Positions 18,116 through 27,006 of a stretch of DNA of 64,000 nt are shown here, in pieces. Location of the stretch: the NCBI GenBank assembly GCA_900314985.1, contig OMXL01000005.1:87220-151219 (forward strand), in the 5' to 3' direction. The DNA is from an uncultured Prevotellaceae bacterium (GTDB lineage: Bacteria > Bacteroidota > Bacteroidia > Bacteroidales > Bacteroidaceae). The notes beneath the pieces are model-generated. The model saw only the letters and a program-made list of their open reading frames with translations. It did no database searches and had not been told where the DNA came from. The translations under genes were made by a program, and so were the position numbers. Within the stretch, counting starts at the first letter, position 1. Each line of letters starts with the position of its first letter.

Positions 18116-19573
18116 CTATGATAATCGTCTTGAGGCATCCAGTCGCAGGAAGATAAAGAGCAACAGGGTGAAGCCCCACAGCGAGGAGCCACCGTAGCTG
18201 AAGAACGGCAGCGGAATACCAATGACAGGTGTCAGGCCCAGCACCATGCCTACATTAATAAATACGTGGAAGAGGAAGATGCTTAGCACGCAATAGCCAT
18301 AGACTCGGCCAAAGCGCATCGGCTGACGCTCGGAGAGATAGATGAGTCGCCAGATGAGTGCCAGGAACAGCAGCAAGACGCCAGCAGAACCTAAGAAGCC
18401 CTCTTCCTCACCTACCGTACAGAAGATGAAGTCGGTATCCTGCTCAGGAACGAACTTCAGCTTGGTCTGTGTACCATTGAGGAAGCCCTTACCCTCCAAG
18501 CCACCAGAACCGATGGCAATCTCCGACTGATGGACATTATAGCCAGCACCACGCAAGTCTTCGTCGAGACCCAGGAGCACATTGATACGTGAGCGCTGGT
18601 GGGGCTCCATCACATTCTGCATGATGAAGTCGGCACCATAGTAGAACAGGCCTGATCCTAAGGCGAAAAGGGCTATAAAGAAGTAGTTGCGGATGCGCGA
18701 AGAGAGCGCCTGGAAGGTGAGGTAGCCAATCATAAAGACCACCTGTGCCACCTGTATATAGACAATATTGATGTCAAAGGCTAGGAGTGGCAGCGAGAGC
18801 AACGTAATGCCCACCGAGGCCAGCAGCATGCGCCATGCTAACTTACGATGACAATAGACCCACACCATTCCGATGGAGAACAGTTGAATGAGCAGCATGA
18901 CGGCAAACGGGCCGAGGGCCGTGGGCGACGAGCCGATATGCACATCGGCAAAACGGATGCCGACCACGAAATAGACCACCATTGCTACGCCCGTAAAGAG
19001 GATGCTGCCTGCCATTCCTTCACGATAAAACATAAGGAAGAAGGAGAGATAGACCAGTGCCGAACCCGTCTCACGCTGCAACACGATGCACATCATCGGC
19101 AGGAATACCAGCAGCAAGGCCGCTCCAAAATGGCGCCATTGCTGGATGTTGTAGCCATAGGTGGACATGAGTTTAGAGAGTGCCAAAGCAGTAGCGAACT
19201 TCGCAAACTCAGCAGGTTGCAGACGTAGCGGTCCTAATACCAACCACGATCGGGAACCCTTGATGCTATGCGGATTGAAGATGGTAGCAAAGAGCAACAG
19301 TAATAGCAAGGCGAAGATAACGTAGGCAAAGGTGTCGTAGATCCTGTCGTCCAACAACAAGACGACAATACCCAGCATGATACTGGTGGCTATCCAGACT
19401 ATCTGCATACCAGAGCGCGTAGACAGCGAGAAGATATCCGTCTCACCATACGAATAGCTGGCACCGCAGACACTGATCCAGCCAAACGACAGCAGGGCGA
19501 TGTAGATGAGCACCGTCCACCAGTCGAGATTCCTCAGCACGCTCTGTTGTCTGTTATCTGCTTGTCGAACCAT
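18116..19573 (-). CDS. rodA: Rod-shape peptidoglycan polymerase RodA
   Basis: 485 residues from MVRQADNRQQ, overlapping the end of mrdA by 20 nt; a longer in-frame start at 19636 would lie deep inside mrdA and is less likely. It is a SEDS-family glycosyltransferase with about ten membrane helices, and has the conserved segments GSRSWLVLGPLRLQPAEFAK and, near the C-terminus, GLTPVIGIPLPFFSYGGSS. It polymerises lipid II together with the class B PBP encoded just upstream. The role as RodA rather than FtsW follows from its place after mreBCD-mrdA. Confidence 0.95.
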   Translation of the reverse strand: MVRQADNRQQSVLRNLDWWTVLIYIALLSFGWISVCGASYSYGETDIFSLSTRSGMQIVWIATSIMLGIVVLLLDDRIYDTFAYVIFALLLLLLFATIFNPHSIKGSRSWLVLGPLRLQPAEFAKFATALALSKLMSTYGYNIQQWRHFGAALLLVFLPMMCIVLQRETGSALVYLSFFLMFYREGMAGSILFTGVAMVVYFVVGIRFADVHIGSSPTALGPFAVMLLIQLFSIGMVWVYCHRKLAWRMLLASVGITLLSLPLLAFDINIVYIQVAQVVFMIGYLTFQALSSRIRNYFFIALFALGSGLFYYGADFIMQNVMEPHQRSRINVLLGLDEDLRGAGYNVHQSEIAIGSGGLEGKGFLNGTQTKLKFVPEQDTDFIFCTVGEEEGFLGSAGVLLLFLALIWRLIYLSERQPMRFGRVYGYCVLSIFLFHVFINVGMVLGLTPVIGIPLPFFSYGGSSLWGFTLLLFIFLRLDASRRLS

Positions 19574-21407
19574 ACGAGATATATTTATGCTGCAACTCCT
19601 CGGCCTTATGCTTCGAGGCCTCAGAGAGATGTCCATTGATATATTGTTCCATGATCAGGCCACCGATAGGTACACCATAGGTAGCACCCCAGCCACCATT
19701 CTCCACATAGACCGCCACGGCAATCTTCGGATTGTCCATAGGAGCAAAGCCCATGAAGACGGAGTGGTCATGACCACGGTTCTGAGCCGTACCCGTCTTA
19801 CCACACGCCATGAAGTCGTACTTAGCCAACTCATGACAAGTACCACCTGTAGCAGAGGCGCGCATACCTTGCACCACGTAGTCGTAGGAAGTCTTCGACG
19901 CCTTGGTATAACGGCGTTCGGTGTATAGCGAGTCTAACTTGTCATTCTGAATACGCTTTACCACGTGGGGCGTGATGAACCAACCACGATTGGCGATGGT
20001 GGCACCGAGGTTGGCAATCTGCAGCGGCGTAGCATTGACCTCACCCTGTCCGATAGCGATAGAGATAATGGTCAGTCCATTCCACGAACCCTTATATGCC
20101 TTATCATAGAACTCTGCGTTAGGTATCAGTCCACGCTTCTCGCCAGGCAGGTCGATGCCCAACTTATAGCCAAAGCCCATGCTGACCATGTAGTCGCGCC
20201 AGGTATTCATGGCGTTCTGTACAGAGCCATACTTATTCTTCGCACCTATCATATAATAGAGGCCCCAACAGAAGTAACCGTTACACGATGTGGACAGGGC
20301 AGGAATCAGCGGCAGCGGAGCAGCATGGCCGTGACAACCTACGTGCAGGCCCTTGTAGTTGAAACCGTGCGAACAGGGATAGGCGGTATGCGTAGGATGA
20401 ATGATGCCCTCCGTCATAAATGTCAAGCCCTGCGTGGTCTTAAACGTAGAACCTGGCGGGTACTGTCCCATAATACTGCGGTTCAGCAGGGGTTTCCACA
20501 CGTTCTGACTGAGCAATCGATGGCTCTTAGAGCGCTGGCGACCTACCATCATGCGAGGGTCGTAGCTGGGCGATGATACCATACACAACACCTCACCCGT
20601 CTTGGGTTCGATGGCAACGATAGAGCCTATCTTTCCTTGCATCAGTCGTTCGCCCAAAGCCTGCAGGTCGGCATCCAATCCCAACGTCAGGTTCTTACCA
20701 GCTACCGCACGGCGGTCGAAGCGTCCGTTCTGATAGCGGCCCTGCACACGACCATGAGCGTCACGCAACAGGATCTGCATACCTTTCTCACCACGCAACT
20801 GCTTCTCGTAGCTACGCTCCACGCCCAACTTGCCGATATAGTCGCCAGGCTGGTAGTAGTCGTCCTCCTCGATGTCGGCAGGCGACACCTCAGCCACGTC
20901 GCCCAACACATGAGCGGCAAAGGGATAGCGGTATTGGCGGATGGAGCGGCGCTGGATGTAGAAGCCAGGGAAGCGGAACATCTTCTCTTGGAAGACGCTG
21001 AAGTCAGCCTCCGACAGCTGACTCATAAACAACTGCTGCGTAAAGCGAGAGTAGCCCGGATTCTTCGAACGGTCCTTGATGGTCTCCATTCGCTTATCGA
21101 AGTCTTCACGGGTGATGTTCAGCGCCTCGCAGAAATCAAGCGTATCCAGATGGTCCTTAGCCTCGTTCATCACCACCATGATGTCGTAGGCGGGTTGGTT
21201 ATACACCAACAGCTTGCCATTGCGGTCGTAGATACCACCACGCGCCGGGTATTCAATCTTCTTCAGGAAAGCGTTAGAGTCGGCACTCTTCTTGTAGTCG
21301 TCACTGGTAATCTGGAGGGTAAACAGGCGGATGATATAGATGATGACGATGGCCAGCGCCACGCCACCTATCACAAAGCGTCTGTAGTCTAACGAATAGT
21401 CCTTCAT
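19554..21407 (-). CDS. mrdA: Penicillin-binding protein 2 (elongasome transpeptidase)
   Basis: 617 residues. One N-terminal membrane helix (FVIGGVALAIVIIYIIRLFTL), a dimerisation domain, and a transpeptidase domain with the active-site motif GSTFK (SxxK), SCN (in ALSTSCNGYF) and CGKTGTAQ (KTG). It cross-links glycan strands made by RodA during side-wall growth. It sits between mreD (21 nt upstream gap) and rodA (overlap), the standard order. No sign of decay. Confidence 0.96.
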   Translation of the reverse strand: MKDYSLDYRRFVIGGVALAIVIIYIIRLFTLQITSDDYKKSADSNAFLKKIEYPARGGIYDRNGKLLVYNQPAYDIMVVMNEAKDHLDTLDFCEALNITREDFDKRMETIKDRSKNPGYSRFTQQLFMSQLSEADFSVFQEKMFRFPGFYIQRRSIRQYRYPFAAHVLGDVAEVSPADIEEDDYYQPGDYIGKLGVERSYEKQLRGEKGMQILLRDAHGRVQGRYQNGRFDRRAVAGKNLTLGLDADLQALGERLMQGKIGSIVAIEPKTGEVLCMVSSPSYDPRMMVGRQRSKSHRLLSQNVWKPLLNRSIMGQYPPGSTFKTTQGLTFMTEGIIHPTHTAYPCSHGFNYKGLHVGCHGHAAPLPLIPALSTSCNGYFCWGLYYMIGAKNKYGSVQNAMNTWRDYMVSMGFGYKLGIDLPGEKRGLIPNAEFYDKAYKGSWNGLTIISIAIGQGEVNATPLQIANLGATIANRGWFITPHVVKRIQNDKLDSLYTERRYTKASKTSYDYVVQGMRASATGGTCHELAKYDFMACGKTGTAQNRGHDHSVFMGFAPMDNPKIAVAVYVENGGWGATYGVPIGGLIMEQYINGHLSEASKHKAEELQHKYISYGSTSR

Positions 21408-21428
21408 AGCACTTCCAGCTCCAGGGGG

Positions 21429-21929
21429 TCAACGCCCTTTACCAATCTCAACGGTGAATATCAGCACCAAAGTCAGTGCCGTGCTACCTACCACACATAA
21501 AAGCCAGTAAAGGATATTGAAGAAAGTGAACATCTCCAAGCTAAAGAACAGCAGGCAGTATAGCAGCACGAGGGGAATGATATAGTAGGAGTATTTTACG
21601 GGCCCCAGCGTCTTCAGCGCAGGTTGCAGATTGTCGGCAGAGTCGCGGGGCACATAGAGTTCCAGATAGTAGGGCTGAATAGCCGCAATCACCGTGAGTG
21701 ACGCAGCAGCCAGTCCTGGCGTATTCGAGAAGATGTCGATGGTCAGACCCAGCAGGAAGCTCCATACCAGCACAGCCCACTTGGCGTGGTTGCGTGGGAA
21801 CATAGTCACGAAATAGACATAGAGCAACGGTGTGGCATAGTGGAACAGATGGATGCGTCCTAACACAATGACCTGTGCCAGGAAGAACAGGGCGAACCAC
21901 CCTAACCGTTTCAAGAAATCCTCAGACAT
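21429..21929 (-). CDS. mreD: Rod-shape protein MreD
   Basis: 166 residues with about five membrane helices (LGWFALFFLAQVIVLG, LLYVYFVTMF, WAVLVWSFLLGLTIDIF and others). Length, the LTIDIFSNTPGLAAAS segment and its position between mreC and mrdA identify MreD, which ties MreC to the PBP2-RodA complex. The gap before it holds a palindrome-heptad element (21937-21975). Confidence 0.92.
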   Translation of the reverse strand: MSEDFLKRLGWFALFFLAQVIVLGRIHLFHYATPLLYVYFVTMFPRNHAKWAVLVWSFLLGLTIDIFSNTPGLAAASLTVIAAIQPYYLELYVPRDSADNLQPALKTLGPVKYSYYIIPLVLLYCLLFFSLEMFTFFNILYWLLCVVGSTALTLVLIFTVEIGKGR

Positions 21930-21936
21930 CCTTATC

Positions 21937-21975
21937 TTTTTTCACTATTCACTTTTCACTAGGCCTCTGCCCGCT
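21937..21975 (-). repeat. Intercistronic palindrome-CTAGTGA-heptad element, mreC/mreD
   Basis: On the minus strand, directly after the mreC stop: an imperfect palindrome (GCGGGCAGAGGCC), then CTAGTGA and three period-7 units (AAAGTGA, ATAGTGA), ending before the mreD start. Same layout as at 22844-22882. Confidence 0.75.
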
Positions 21976-22844
21976 TATTCATGCACGTTCAGCTTCAGCG
22001 AGTCACGGGCAGCCTGCATGATACGCATGCGGGCAGCAATAGAGCGGTCACTGATAACCACCACGTCGCGCAAGTTGCCGAAGTCTGTCGTCAGGCGTAC
22101 CTTTAACTTATACGACAAGCCGTCGCGGGCATTATAGACCTCTACGATCTGTCCTACCAAGACGCCTGGTGGGAAGATGCTCGAATAACCGTTGGTCTCC
22201 ACCCAGTCGCCACGCTTGAAACGGGCATGACGGGGAATATCCTCGACATAGGCATAGGCGGCATCCTCGCCATACCAGCGCAACACGCCAAAGTAGCCAT
22301 AGCCACGGATAGCACAGCTGATACGCGAAGCGTGCGTGTTCAACACAGGAATAACAACGCTATAGTGGTCGGAGACGAGATAGGTAACACCCACAACGCC
22401 ACGACCACAGGCTACACCCATGCCGACCTCGATGCCATCGGCAGAACCCTTGTCGATGGTCATCAGATTGTCCGCCTTGCCCAACTCATTGCTTACCACC
22501 TTGGCAGGTACGAGCTGATAGCGGCTCAGCGAATCCAAGCCCTTCCGTTCTTCAGGGTCCATCTCCTGGGTAGCCTCGCCATACAGGCGACGCAACTGAG
22601 TCACCTGACGCTCCAAGTAATAGTTACGAAGCGTCAGGTCCTCATTCACTTTCGTCAATGAGAAATACGACTCCACGGCTGATGTCCACTGATAGAAGCG
22701 GCCTGCCAGCGCATTGGCTGACGAGAACCACACGCTGTTCTGATAGCTGTTATAGCTGAACAGCAGCGTCAGGCTCACCGCTTCCAGGAATATAAAAATC
22801 AACCAGTGGTAGTGGCGTCCGAGAAACTCCAGAAGATTCTTCAC
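21975..22844 (-). CDS. mreC: Rod-shape protein MreC
   Basis: 289 residues: a membrane helix near the N-terminus (HWLIFIFLEAVSLTLLF), a coiled coil (~65-110, LTLRNYYLERQVTQLRRLYG), then the beta-rich MreC domain (VVGVTYLVSDHYSVVIPVLN, FKRGDWVETNGYSSIFPPG). The start codon is GTG, and it lies at the end of a heptad array in the mreB-mreC gap, so the repeat supplies the initiation region. MreC organises PBP2 in the periplasm. Confidence 0.94.
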   Translation of the reverse strand: MKNLLEFLGRHYHWLIFIFLEAVSLTLLFSYNSYQNSVWFSSANALAGRFYQWTSAVESYFSLTKVNEDLTLRNYYLERQVTQLRRLYGEATQEMDPEERKGLDSLSRYQLVPAKVVSNELGKADNLMTIDKGSADGIEVGMGVACGRGVVGVTYLVSDHYSVVIPVLNTHASRISCAIRGYGYFGVLRWYGEDAAYAYVEDIPRHARFKRGDWVETNGYSSIFPPGVLVGQIVEVYNARDGLSYKLKVRLTTDFGNLRDVVVISDRSIAARMRIMQAARDSLKLNVHE

Positions 22845-22882
22845 TAATCTCTATTCTCTATTCACTAGGGCTTTAGCCCGCT
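22844..22882 (-). repeat. Intercistronic palindrome-CTAGTGA-heptad element, mreB/mreC
   Basis: On the minus strand, after the mreB stop: palindrome GGGCTAAAGCCC (22868-22879), CTAGTGA, then period-7 units (ATAGAGA, ATAGAGA, TTAGTGA). The last unit contains the GTG start of mreC. Confidence 0.82.
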
Positions 22883-23904
22883 TATCTCATCAGGAATGAG
22901 AAGCGGTTGACGTTCTTCAGCGCGATACCAGCACCCTTAGCAACAGAGTGCAATGGGTCCTCGGCAATATGGAAGGGGATATTGATCTTAGCCTCCAGAC
23001 GACGATCCAAGCCACGCAGCAGCGCACCGCCACCAGCCAACCAGATACCGTTCTTCACGATGTCGGCATACAGTTCGGGAGGAGTATTCTCCAGTGCAGA
23101 GAGCACGGCATTCTCAATCTTGGCAACGGTCTTGTCCAGACAGTGAGCAATCTCCTGATAGCATACAGGTACCTCCATAGGCAGGGCGGTGATACGGTTA
23201 GGACCGTGAACCACATAGTCCTCAGGAGCCTCGTCGCCCAGGTCGGTCAGTGCAGAACCAACGGCAATCTTGATACGCTCAGCCATACGCTCAGAAACCT
23301 TTACGTTGTGCTGACGAGACATATACTCCTGAATGTCAGCGGTCAGATCATCACCAGCGGTACGGATAGAGTTGTTGCTGACGATACCGCCCAGTGAGAT
23401 AACGGCAATCTCGGTAGAACCACCACCGATATCAACAATCATGTTACCCTCTGGGGCCTCTACGTCGATACCAATACCGATAGCGGCAGCCATCGGCTCG
23501 AAAATCAGATATACATCACGGCCATCGGCATGCTCGGCACTGTCGCGTACGGCACGCAGCTCCACCTCGGTAGAACCAGAGGGCACACCAATCACCATGC
23601 GCAGTGATGGTGAGAACAGGCGGCTACCCGTGTGCACCATCTTAATCAGTCCACGCATCATCTGCTCACAAGCAGAGAAGTCAGCAATCACGCCATCACG
23701 CAGAGGGCGTACGGTACGAATGTTGTCGTGTGTCTTTTCGTACATCATCTTAGCTCTCGAACCTACGGCAATCATCTTGTCGGTGTGGCGGTCGAGGGCT
23801 ACTACTGACGGCTCGTCAACCACGATCTTATCATCACTGATAATGATAGTGTTAGCCGTTCCCAGGTCCATTGCAATCTCCTGGACAAAACTAAAAAATC
23901 CCAT
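22882..23904 (-). CDS. mreB: Actin-like cell-shape protein MreB
   Basis: 340 residues. Nucleotide-binding segments AMDLGTANTIIISDD, NMIVDIGGGSTEIAVISLGG and GIWLAGGGALLRGLD are plain, and the N-terminus (MGFFSFVQEIA) matches the family, where it forms the membrane-binding region. MreB filaments guide the elongasome built by the genes downstream. The gap to the upstream gene holds a period-9 array (23910-23948). Confidence 0.97.
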   Translation of the reverse strand: MGFFSFVQEIAMDLGTANTIIISDDKIVVDEPSVVALDRHTDKMIAVGSRAKMMYEKTHDNIRTVRPLRDGVIADFSACEQMMRGLIKMVHTGSRLFSPSLRMVIGVPSGSTEVELRAVRDSAEHADGRDVYLIFEPMAAAIGIGIDVEAPEGNMIVDIGGGSTEIAVISLGGIVSNNSIRTAGDDLTADIQEYMSRQHNVKVSERMAERIKIAVGSALTDLGDEAPEDYVVHGPNRITALPMEVPVCYQEIAHCLDKTVAKIENAVLSALENTPPELYADIVKNGIWLAGGGALLRGLDRRLEAKINIPFHIAEDPLHSVAKGAGIALKNVNRFSFLMR

Positions 23905-23909
23905 TCTTC

Positions 23910-23948
23910 GTTAACTTCTTTAACTTCTATAACTTCCTTAACTTCTTA
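23910..23948. repeat. Period-9 array between purH and mreB
   Basis: Four units of TTAACTTCT type, period 9; the TAA stop of the upstream gene is part of the array. Confidence 0.75.
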
Positions 23949-24539
23949 CTTTTCGAACCATGAGTGAATGGCAGTATCATAGTGGCTGCTAACACCAAAG
24001 GCACGAGTAGCAAACATACGACGCTGTTCCTTGGTAGTCTCGGCACCCTGCTTGTTAAGGATGTCCAGCAATACAGCGTACTCAGCCTTAGAGGGAACGA
24101 TAACCACATCGTTGAAGTTCTTTGCACCAGCACGAATCAGCGAGATGCCACCGATGTCAATCTTCTCGATGATGTCCTCCTCGCTGGCACCGCTGGCAAC
24201 GGTCTGCTCAAAGGGATACAGGTCGACGATGACGAGGTCAATCTCAGGAATCTCGTACTGAGCCATCTGCTCACGGTCGCCCTCATTGTCGCGACGTCCC
24301 AAGATACCTCCGAATACCTTCGGGTGCAGGGTCTTCACACGACCACCGAGGATAGAAGGATACGTTGTTACGTTCTCTACCTTCTCGCAAGCGTAACCCA
24401 GACTCTCGATAAAGGTCTGTGTACCACCTGTTGAGAGGAACTTCACACCCTCATCATTCAACTTCTTCAACAACTCTTCCAGCCCATCCTTGTGAAATAC
24501 AGAGATAAGCGCAGTCTTAATTTTCTTTGTGTCTGCCAT
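23946..24539 (-). CDS. purH: IMP cyclohydrolase domain of PurH only
   Basis: 197 residues that correspond to the N-terminal MGS-like IMP cyclohydrolase half of bifunctional PurH (KTALISVFHKDGLEELLKKL, FLSTGGTQTFIESLG, GGRVKTLHPKVFGGIL, DIGGISLIRAGAKN). The frame ends cleanly at the domain boundary (SSHYDTAIHSWFEK) and the AICAR transformylase half (~300 residues in the full enzyme) is absent; mreB follows 41 nt later. The reaction is closure of FAICAR to IMP, the last step of purine synthesis. Transformylation must come from a gene outside the window. It is first in the cell-shape operon, with a promoter at 24575-24582. Confidence 0.93.
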   Translation of the reverse strand: MADTKKIKTALISVFHKDGLEELLKKLNDEGVKFLSTGGTQTFIESLGYACEKVENVTTYPSILGGRVKTLHPKVFGGILGRRDNEGDREQMAQYEIPEIDLVIVDLYPFEQTVASGASEEDIIEKIDIGGISLIRAGAKNFNDVVIVPSKAEYAVLLDILNKQGAETTKEQRRMFATRAFGVSSHYDTAIHSWFEK

Positions 24540-24574
24540 AAAAATGATATAACGTTATATTCGAATTCGGGCTG

Positions 24575-24582
24575 CAAAATTA
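24575..24582 (-). promoter_or_regulatory. -7 promoter element of the purH-mreBCD-mrdA-rodA operon
   Basis: TAATTTTG on the minus strand, 36 nt before the purH ATG. Confidence 0.65.
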
Positions 24583-24675
24583 CAAAAAAAACGGCACATC
24601 ACACAACCTTTACCCTAAAATTTTCACCTTATTATAAAAAATGTTATCACATGTCATGCTTTCAGGAAAAAGTAG

Positions 24676-24683
24676 TAATTTTG
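24676..24683 (+). promoter_or_regulatory. -7 promoter element for the DUF4923 gene
   Basis: TAATTTTG, 26 nt before the ATG; divergent from the purH promoter. Confidence 0.65.
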
Positions 24684-24708
24684 CAGCGTCGTAAAATAAA
24701 ACTCGATT

Positions 24709-25350
24709 ATGAAAAAGAATGTAATGAAGATGATGGCCGTATGTATGGCCATGATGTTCTCTGCATCAGTGAATGCGCAGAGTGATTTGGGAAACATCTT
24801 AGGAAATGTGTTGGGTGCAGCAACGGGCAACTCTTCTGGCGGCGACCTGGTATCTACGTTGACCAGCGTCTTCTCAAGCGACAAGCAGGCCAGCAAGAAC
24901 AATATCATCGGCACCTGGTCGTACACAGAACCTGCCATTGTTTTCACCTCAGACAACATCCTGGCAAAGGCTGCCTCAAAGGTCGCTGCCAACAAGCTGG
25001 AGAACAAGTTGCAGCAGTATCTGACCAGATATGGTATCAAGCCCGGCACCTTCTCGATGACCTTCAAAGAGGACGGTACCTATACCAGAACGCTGAATGG
25101 CAGAACGGCCCAAGGCACATGGACCATCCAGGACTCAAAACTCATGCTGACCATTGCCGGCATCAAGACCATTGCCATCACTACCCAGATTGACGGACAG
25201 GACATGCAGTTTGTGACGGATGCCACCAAACTGTTGAACCTCTTCAAGAGCTTTGGCGCCAAGTCTACCAATGCCAATATCCAGACCATTACCTCGCTCA
25301 TGAAGAGCATCAATGGCATGCAGGCTGGTATCACGCTGCACAAGCAGTAA
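24709..25350 (+). CDS. Exported DUF4923 (lipocalin-like) protein
   Basis: 213 residues. A signal peptide (KMMAVCMAMMFSASVNAQ) leads to a Gly/Ser-rich stretch and then a lipocalin-like domain starting at NNIIGTWSYTEPAIVFTSDN, the typical start of Bacteroidota DUF4923 proteins. The central part (KPGTFSMTFKEDGTYTRTLNGRTAQGTW) follows the beta-strand pattern of that family. Probably periplasmic; the ligand is unknown. Single gene with its own promoter and terminator. Confidence 0.85.
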   Translation: MKKNVMKMMAVCMAMMFSASVNAQSDLGNILGNVLGAATGNSSGGDLVSTLTSVFSSDKQASKNNIIGTWSYTEPAIVFTSDNILAKAASKVAANKLENKLQQYLTRYGIKPGTFSMTFKEDGTYTRTLNGRTAQGTWTIQDSKLMLTIAGIKTIAITTQIDGQDMQFVTDATKLLNLFKSFGAKSTNANIQTITSLMKSINGMQAGITLHKQ

Positions 25351-25370
25351 ACCAATAAATGAATAGAGAG

Positions 25371-25400
25371 AAGGAGACCTTTGCGGCCTCCTTTTTTTGT
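25371..25400 (+). terminator. Intrinsic terminator after the DUF4923 gene
   Basis: Stem AAGGAG(A)CC with GG(C)CTCCTT, followed by seven T residues. Confidence 0.85.
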
Positions 25401-25452
25401 TTCATAATGGAAGAAAAATAGCTATTTATTCGTTTTTCTCAGGAAATGATTG

Positions 25453-25460
25453 TACCTTTA
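25453..25460 (+). promoter_or_regulatory. -7 promoter element for the FadL-type gene
   Basis: TACCTTTA, one base off consensus, 31 nt before the ATG. Confidence 0.55.
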
Positions 25461-25490
25461 CAGCCGCAAAATTGAACAAATAAATTCCAA

Positions 25491-26903
25491 ATGAGAAAAA
25501 GAATCGTATCTATGGCTGCGACAGCCATTATCGCCACCACCTCTTGGGCTGGCGGATTGATGACTAACACAAATTACCACATTGCTTTTGACCGTATGTT
25601 TGCGCGCGGTGCCAGCACCGAGATTGACGCAACGTTCTCTAACCCTGCCGGACTGGCTTGGGGACATGAGGGATGGCAGGTGTCACTGAACTTCCAGAAG
25701 CCCTGGCAGAACCGCGACATTGAGTTAACAACCGACAAGAGCAGCAAGCTCTATGAGGGCAAGGCTTCGGCACCCATCGTACCGGCACTCTTCGCTTCCT
25801 ACAAGAAAGACCGCTGGGCCATATCCAGCATGATAGGTATCGTAGGCAGTGGCGGATTCGTCGAGTATGAAGAAGGTGTCCCCATGTTCAACGTGTTGCT
25901 GAGTGGTACCATCTCCAAACTAACCAAGGGACTGTCTGACGCTACGCAAGGAGCCATCCCAACCATCACCCCTGACCAATATACCATTGATGCCGACATG
26001 AAAGGTAAGCAGTACATCTACGGATGGCAGGCCAACTTCAGCTATAAGATTCTTGACTGTCTGGCTGCAGCAGTAGGTTTCCGCGCCAATTACTACGACG
26101 GATACTACCGCGGCCACGTCATTGCCGACAACCACGCCACTAAAGGTAAACTGGCCAGTCTGCTGCTCGACGTAAACCAGAAAGGCTGGGGCTTCACACC
26201 TATCATCAGCCTCGCTTTCCATCAGGGACCTCTCACGCTGACTGCTCGCTACGAGTTCCGCACCAAGATTAGTACTGAGAACGACACCAACGTCTTGGAA
26301 GCCGACATCAATACCAACAAGATGGTCACGGAGCCATTGACACAATTAGTAGTGGGCGGTGCCATCACTGCCGCCCAGGCCCAAGCCATAGGAAACGGCA
26401 TCCAACAGCAGTTGGGCGGTGGCTTCAGCGCCTATACCGCTCCTTACGAAGACGGTGCAAAAACCCGTTACGACATGCCCGCCCTGCTCTCTCTGGCTGC
26501 TGGTTATGAGTTCACGCCCAAGTTGCGCGCCACCGTTGAATACCATTTCTTCGACGACAAGAATGCCAAGATGGCCAACGACCGCCAGAACGAGCTGACC
26601 CACGGCACCCACGAGTTCTTGGCAGGTATCGAATATGACATCAACGACAAGTTCACCATCAGCTGTGGCGGTCAGCGCACTGACTACGGCCTGTCTGACG
26701 GCTATGAACAGAACACATCCTTTGCATGCGACAGCTGGTCGGTAGGTCTGGGTGGCGCATGGAACATCACCGAGAAGGTACGTCTGAATGCAGGTTACTT
26801 CTGCAGTATCTATAGCAATTACAACAAGCAGACCGATTACGGCAAAGAGACCTACTCACGCACTAACAACGTTATCGGTATCGGCATAGACTACAAGTTC
26901 TAA
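25491..26903 (+). CDS. OmpP1/FadL-type outer-membrane transporter
   Basis: 470 residues. A signal peptide (RIVSMAATAIIATTSWAGG) is followed by the FadL-like hatch region with a conserved NPAGLAWG motif (SNPAGLA) and alternating amphipathic strands to a C-terminal aromatic residue (NVIGIGIDYKF), as expected of a beta barrel. Family members carry hydrophobic compounds such as fatty acids over the outer membrane; the substrate cannot be set from sequence. Closed by the strong stem-loop at 26925-26967. Confidence 0.88.
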   Translation: MRKRIVSMAATAIIATTSWAGGLMTNTNYHIAFDRMFARGASTEIDATFSNPAGLAWGHEGWQVSLNFQKPWQNRDIELTTDKSSKLYEGKASAPIVPALFASYKKDRWAISSMIGIVGSGGFVEYEEGVPMFNVLLSGTISKLTKGLSDATQGAIPTITPDQYTIDADMKGKQYIYGWQANFSYKILDCLAAAVGFRANYYDGYYRGHVIADNHATKGKLASLLLDVNQKGWGFTPIISLAFHQGPLTLTARYEFRTKISTENDTNVLEADINTNKMVTEPLTQLVVGGAITAAQAQAIGNGIQQQLGGGFSAYTAPYEDGAKTRYDMPALLSLAAGYEFTPKLRATVEYHFFDDKNAKMANDRQNELTHGTHEFLAGIEYDINDKFTISCGGQRTDYGLSDGYEQNTSFACDSWSVGLGGAWNITEKVRLNAGYFCSIYSNYNKQTDYGKETYSRTNNVIGIGIDYKF

Positions 26904-26924
26904 TATTCACATACCATGAAATAC

Positions 26925-26967
26925 AACAAAAAGGAATTTTCTCATTACGAGAAGATTCCTTTTTGTT
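26925..26967. terminator. Bidirectional terminator between the FadL-type gene and pfkA
   Basis: Thirteen-bp perfect inverted repeat AACAAAAAGGAAT/ATTCCTTTTTGTT with runs of A and T that suit both strands. Confidence 0.88.
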
Positions 26968-27006
26968 ATCGCTGCCGGGAAAAGAGCAAAGACTCCGCCC
27001 GTAGCT

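Noticed and set aside
19506-23914. Plus-strand frames opposite rodA, mrdA, mreC, mreB
   Set aside because: Antisense to well-conserved cell-shape genes; low-complexity shadow sequence.
25371-25400. Attenuator of the FadL-type gene
   Set aside because: The hairpin plus T run lies before a separate -7 element of that gene, so a simple terminator explains it.
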